Assembly (NCBI GenBank): GCA_021778575.1
Contig: JAJYCH010000148.1
Coordinates: 1 to 8,638, forward strand
DNA: 8,638 bases
Source of the DNA: Planctomycetota bacterium
GTDB lineage: Bacteria > Planctomycetota > Planctomycetia > Isosphaerales > Isosphaeraceae
Direction of reading: 5' to 3'
The notes beneath the pieces were generated by a model. The model worked only from the letters and a program-made list of their open reading frames with translations, made no database searches and had not been told where the DNA came from. Positions 6,161 to 8,638 of the stretch are shown here, piece by piece (position 1 is the stretch's first letter; the number at the start of each line of letters is the position of its first letter). A program made the translations under genes and the position numbers.

Positions 6161-7834
6161 TCAACGGCCGGTCGATGGCGACGCAGGCGCGGGATACTCG
6201 TATGATTCGATCGACTCGCCCCGGGTCATCCGTTCCACGCGGACCCGGGGAGGTCCAAGCCGGTCATCGAGGGACTGTCGGAAACGCGTCAGTCGAGCCT
6301 GGTCGAACGCCGGCGATCCGCTCTGGTGGACGATCAACCATGTCCGGCCTGACGGGGCGGCCTGGGCCGACTCCGGCCCGTGGGTCATGAACACGGGAAC
6401 GGGAGCCCGCGCCAGAACGTTGTAGCGAACCTCGGCCATTTGCTGGAGCCAGTGCTCGAGCATCAACCCCTTCGAGACGGGAAGAGTCTCGACTCCATCG
6501 TCAAACAGCCAGACATCACCGGGCCGGGCCAGCTCGGCCAGATGCTCGATCGCCCGCCGGTTCAAGAGATCTTCGTAATTCTTGTACGGCCAGGCGAGAT
6601 TGCCGACGATCGCCACGAGAATCATCCCGCCGAGAGACAGGATCGACAACCGATAGAGCCGGACGCGCCGGGCTCCCCGGAAGCGACGAATCAATCTTGT
6701 CAGGCCGATACCGGCCAGAAGGCAGAAACTGGGAGCCATGAACAAGGTCGTCCGGGCACTGGTGCCATACGGATAGCGCTGAAGACACGAAGCCAGGAGC
6801 ATCGGGACCAGCGGGCTCAAGAGGAGTGCCAGGAGGGCGGGTCGTGACCGTCGAAGCGCCCTGGCTCCCGAGAGAACCAGAAGCGCCGTGGCCAGACTTC
6901 CGAAGTGCGGACCGCCGTCGGGATAAGCCAGCATGTTGCCCGTGTGGACGTCGAGCAACCAGTAAGGAATCAGCCAGGGGCGATCAAGCGGCGGAAACGC
7001 TCCTTGCCAGGTCTTCAGCTCGGAATAAAACGGCGCGGCCTTCGATTGGGGACCGGCAACCATCCAGTAGGACAACAGAAAACTCGATGCGGAGACCAGC
7101 AGGAACATCTGCAGTCCGAACAGGCTTCGTCGCGATGGTTGCCGAACGATCTCGATCGCCAGGACCGACCCCATCCCCGCCACCACGAAGACAAGCGGAT
7201 ATGAGCACCAGAGCCCGACCGCGACCCAGAGCGTGAATCCGACCCATCTCGCAATCGAGTCGCGATCAAGCCGGAGCGACCAGGCCAGGCCGAGCGTGAT
7301 CATCGCGGCCAGAAGGTCGGTCGCATAAGGCTTGACTTCCGTCGCGTGACGAACCGGATAATACGACGCCGCGAAGATCGCCACCGCGAACAACGCCGAC
7401 CGCCGATCCGCCACCTTCGAGGCGAATCGGGCGAAGAGCCCCAGAGCGAATAACCCGGATAGAAACGGGATCAACCGAAGCGACCACTCCGACCGACCAA
7501 GAAGATCCACGACCAGTCGTTCGGCGCCGAGGAATCCCGCCGGAGCAATCTGGAAATAATCAAGCGGTTGAAGTAATCCGACAAAATTCCGCGTCAGGAG
7601 ATTCACCGCCAGAAAGGCCTCGTCGCCCCAGAGCGGGGGACCACCGGCAAAGCGAGCCACTCGCCAGATCATCCCGAGAACCACGAACGCGAACAAAGTT
7701 CGCCGGAGAATCGTTGCTCTCAGGAATCGACTCGAACGAGCTTCGATCGATTTCGGCCGAAGAACGATCTTCGGACGCCGGTTCAGCGAGCCGGGACGAT
7801 TCGCGCGGGCCAGTCCGTTGGCGGTGGGTGGCAT
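6161..7834 (-). CDS. GT-C fold membrane glycosyltransferase (family 39 / ArnT-PMT-like)
   Basis: This 557-residue polytopic membrane protein begins with a basic cytoplasmic tail (1-44, rich in Arg/Lys) and a first membrane helix at about 46-62. The loop motif PPLWGDEAF (66-74) follows; the Asp-Glu pair after the first helix is the conserved catalytic feature of GT-C enzymes that use lipid-linked sugars. A further signature is HATEVKPYATDLL (163-175), which resembles the 'ARxxRPY' region of the family 39 group. About 9-11 more helices follow up to about residue 412, including a loop with YPYGTSARTTLFMAP (354-368). A soluble C-terminal region (about 420-557) lies outside the membrane. The acceptor and sugar cannot be told from sequence; envelope glycan or protein glycosylation is likely. 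The ATG at 7834 lacks a clear ribosome site. It precedes glcD on the same strand, with no evident metabolic link to glycolate. Confidence 0.85.
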   Translation of the reverse strand: MPPTANGLARANRPGSLNRRPKIVLRPKSIEARSSRFLRATILRRTLFAFVVLGMIWRVARFAGGPPLWGDEAFLAVNLLTRNFVGLLQPLDYFQIAPAGFLGAERLVVDLLGRSEWSLRLIPFLSGLFALGLFARFASKVADRRSALFAVAIFAASYYPVRHATEVKPYATDLLAAMITLGLAWSLRLDRDSIARWVGFTLWVAVGLWCSYPLVFVVAGMGSVLAIEIVRQPSRRSLFGLQMFLLVSASSFLLSYWMVAGPQSKAAPFYSELKTWQGAFPPLDRPWLIPYWLLDVHTGNMLAYPDGGPHFGSLATALLVLSGARALRRSRPALLALLLSPLVPMLLASCLQRYPYGTSARTTLFMAPSFCLLAGIGLTRLIRRFRGARRVRLYRLSILSLGGMILVAIVGNLAWPYKNYEDLLNRRAIEHLAELARPGDVWLFDDGVETLPVSKGLMLEHWLQQMAEVRYNVLARAPVPVFMTHGPESAQAAPSGRTWLIVHQSGSPAFDQARLTRFRQSLDDRLGPPRVRVERMTRGESIESYEYPAPASPSTGR

Positions 7835-7907
7835 CGTATGGTCTCAACCGGGCTCGCTAACCAGCCCACGCCTTTTCGAAGAGAAATCCGGATACCGTTC
7901 GCCGGCG

Positions 7908-7935
7908 ATCATAGCGACCGAGGCTGGTCTGTCGA
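7908..7935 (-). promoter_or_regulatory. Probable sigma-70-type promoter of the glycosyltransferase gene
   Basis: On the minus strand TCGACA (7935-7930, five of six -35 positions) is followed after 16 bases by TATGAT (7913-7908, five of six -10 positions). The transcript would begin near 7901, giving a leader of about 65 bases before the ATG at 7834. The spacing is one below optimal and it has not been tested, but position and direction are right. Confidence 0.45.
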
Positions 7936-7948
7936 CATGAATTCCGGA

Positions 7949-8012
7949 GAACAAGCCGAGGGACCATTCGCAGTTTTCCTCGAATCAGACGACCATTCGC
8001 GAAGGCTTGTTC
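7949..8012. repeat. Nested inverted and direct repeats upstream of the glycosyltransferase promoter
   Basis: GAACAAGCC (7949-7957) and GGCTTGTTC (8004-8012) are perfect 9-bp inverted repeats. Between them the decamer GACCATTCGC occurs twice in direct orientation, at 7962-7971 and 7991-8000, starts 29 bases apart. A smaller CGAGG/CCTCG pair (7957-7961 and 7978-7982) and TTCGCG/CGCGAA (7996-8001 and 8014-8019) add further symmetry. The cluster ends 13 bases upstream of the -35 of the proposed minus-strand promoter, so operator sites for a regulator are one explanation; a decayed mobile-element end is another. Confidence 0.5.
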
Positions 8013-8187
8013 ACGCGAAATCCCGGCGAAGTCGCCGATAAACCCGTCAATCGAATCCGGGAATCCGCCTCTCGTTCAAAAAATTGTCGCGCTTCGCCCG
8101 CTTTTTCGACAAGGAATCGACCGCTGCGGCGAATCTCTCTCCGATCCCGTTCCCGCTCCCCCGGGAATTCACTTTTGGGTCAGACAT

Positions 8188-8216
8188 TTGACAGATCCGG
8201 CCCCACGCCGTATCAT
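8188..8216 (+). promoter_or_regulatory. Strong sigma-70-type promoter for the right-edge gene
   Basis: TTGACA (8188-8193, perfect) and TATCAT (8211-8216, five of six) are separated by exactly 17 bases. Transcription should begin near 8223, giving a leader of about 90 bases to the ATG at 8316. It is the best promoter match in the window. Confidence 0.65.
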
Positions 8217-8302
8217 CTCCACGACAACTGTCGGAACGGTAGAATGATCGGTTCGTGTTCGACCGCTCATGGTCGATGTCCGTGGGGCGAGGAACGCCGA
8301 TT

Positions 8303-8311
8303 GGGGGGAGG
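8303..8311 (+). promoter_or_regulatory. Shine-Dalgarno sequence of the right-edge gene
   Basis: GGGGGGAGG, with GGAGG at 8307-8311, lies 4 bases before ATG 8316 and 10 bases before the in-frame ATG 8322. Both spacings are at the edge of the usual range, so either ATG may be used. It argues against the further upstream in-frame ATG at 8244. Confidence 0.55.
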
Positions 8312-8315
8312 ATCG

Positions 8316-8638
8316 ATGGCCATGCGACTCCCGGACGAGCATCGTCCTCGAACCACGAATCCAGCATCCCCTCGGGTCGCGATCGGACCTCGAATCCTTG
8401 TGCCCGGTCTGCCGCAATGGTCGTGGGATCAACGGGAGCGAAGTTTATTTCTGTTTGGAACTTACGCCTCGGCCGTCGTGGTCGCGATCATGACCTGGGG
8501 AACACTGGTCGGTTTGGGGGTTCTCGCCTTTGCCTTCGTGACTCATGTGTACTCAACGGTCGACGCGATTCGTCAGAACGCGTTTCCGGGTTTCGGCCGG
8601 TTCGTGCCGACGGTGACAGCTTCGGCCGGTCTCGGGGC
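8316..8638 (+). CDS. N-terminal part of a membrane protein, cut by the right edge
   Basis: The frame is open from ATG 8316 to the window end (107 codons, no stop). A basic, proline-rich cytoplasmic start (about 1-30) leads to PGLPQWSWDQRERSLFLFG (30-48), one or two membrane segments at about 44-78, and a polar stretch YSTVDAIRQNAFPGFGRFVP (79-98) before what may be another hydrophobic segment. The membrane pattern and the fit to a strong upstream promoter and ribosome site make it a real gene. I cannot name the family; the rest of the protein, beyond this window, would settle it. The start could be 8322 (better ribosome-site spacing) or, less likely, 8244. Confidence 0.72.
   Translation, partial: MAMRLPDEHRPRTTNPASPRVAIGPRILVPGLPQWSWDQRERSLFLFGTYASAVVVAIMTWGTLVGLGVLAFAFVTHVYSTVDAIRQNAFPGFGRFVPTVTASAGLG

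Larger units (their letters stand above)
7835..8315. other. Divergent intergenic region of about 480 bases
   Basis: This lies between the minus-strand glycosyltransferase gene and the plus-strand gene at the right edge. No coding sequence is convincing: short open frames in both directions lack family resemblance or overlap the promoters. It holds a probable minus-strand promoter (7908-7935), a cluster of repeats (7949-8012), a weak inverted repeat TTGTCG/CGACAA (8084-8089 and 8107-8112) and a strong plus-strand promoter (8188-8216). Nothing clear was seen at 8020-8080 or 8115-8185. Confidence 0.6.

Noticed and set aside
7838..8041. A 67-codon plus-strand open frame in the divergent intergenic region
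   Set aside because: The peptide is charged and featureless and passes through the repeat cluster. There is no Shine-Dalgarno site and no family resemblance.
8047..8367. A 106-codon minus-strand open frame
   Set aside because: It covers the strong plus-strand promoter and the start of the right-edge gene, has no ribosome site seen and no recognisable protein features.
8269..8493. A 74-codon plus-strand open frame at the right edge
   Set aside because: It overlaps the frame starting at 8316, which continues to the window end, encodes membrane segments and has the Shine-Dalgarno site.

Overview
The window looks like part of the chromosome of a GC-rich planctomycete, most likely of the Isosphaeraceae type. 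This is inferred from three things: the style of the GlcD/GlcE/GlcF proteins, a membrane protein with the PRFSIFQLMVAVA-type N-terminus common among planctomycete hypothetical proteins, and coding sequence of roughly 70% GC in hand-counted lines of glcE. No rRNA, tRNA, CRISPR array, transposase or phage gene was seen.

Layout. At the left edge (1-153, +) is the 3' end of an unrecognised gene with one apparent membrane segment. It converges on a minus-strand block of seven genes that fills most of the window. In transcription order (right to left) these are: a GT-C/family 39-like membrane glycosyltransferase (7834-6161); glcD, the FAD subunit of glycolate oxidase (6049-4595); a 251-residue protein with a ribbon-helix-helix-like N-terminus (4441-3686); glcE, the second FAD-binding subunit (3689-2412); a 199-residue multi-pass membrane protein (2395-1796); glcF, the iron-sulfur subunit (1730-369); and a 69-residue small protein (372-163). 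To the right is a divergent intergenic region of about 480 bases. It is followed by the 5' part of a plus-strand membrane-protein gene that runs off the window (8316-8638).

How the genes work together. GlcD, GlcE and GlcF together make a membrane-associated glycolate dehydrogenase (glycolate to glyoxylate, electrons passed through the Fe-S subunit to the quinone pool). Unusually, the three core genes are separated by extra genes: a putative regulator between glcD and glcE, a membrane protein between glcE and glcF, and a small protein after glcF. The junctions are tight (ATGA overlaps at 3686-3689 and 369-372, a 16-base gap at 2396-2411), so at least the part from the regulator to glcE and the part from glcF to the small gene should be translationally coupled. 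The three extra genes each have a purine-rich Shine-Dalgarno sequence 7 bases before the start (two of the starts are TTG). The core glc genes have no evident one.

Regulatory DNA. The clearest promoter is TTGACA-17-TATCAT at 8188-8216 (+) ahead of the right-edge gene. A plausible minus-strand promoter (TCGACA-16-TATGAT, 7935-7908) lies ahead of the glycosyltransferase, next to a cluster of inverted and direct repeats (7949-8012). A 9-bp perfect hairpin (6070-6097) lies just upstream of glcD. A plus-strand promoter-like element (TTGACA-17-TACGAT, 4541-4569) with a 10-bp palindrome sits between glcD and the regulator gene, facing antisense into glcD. All of these are sequence readings, not measured.
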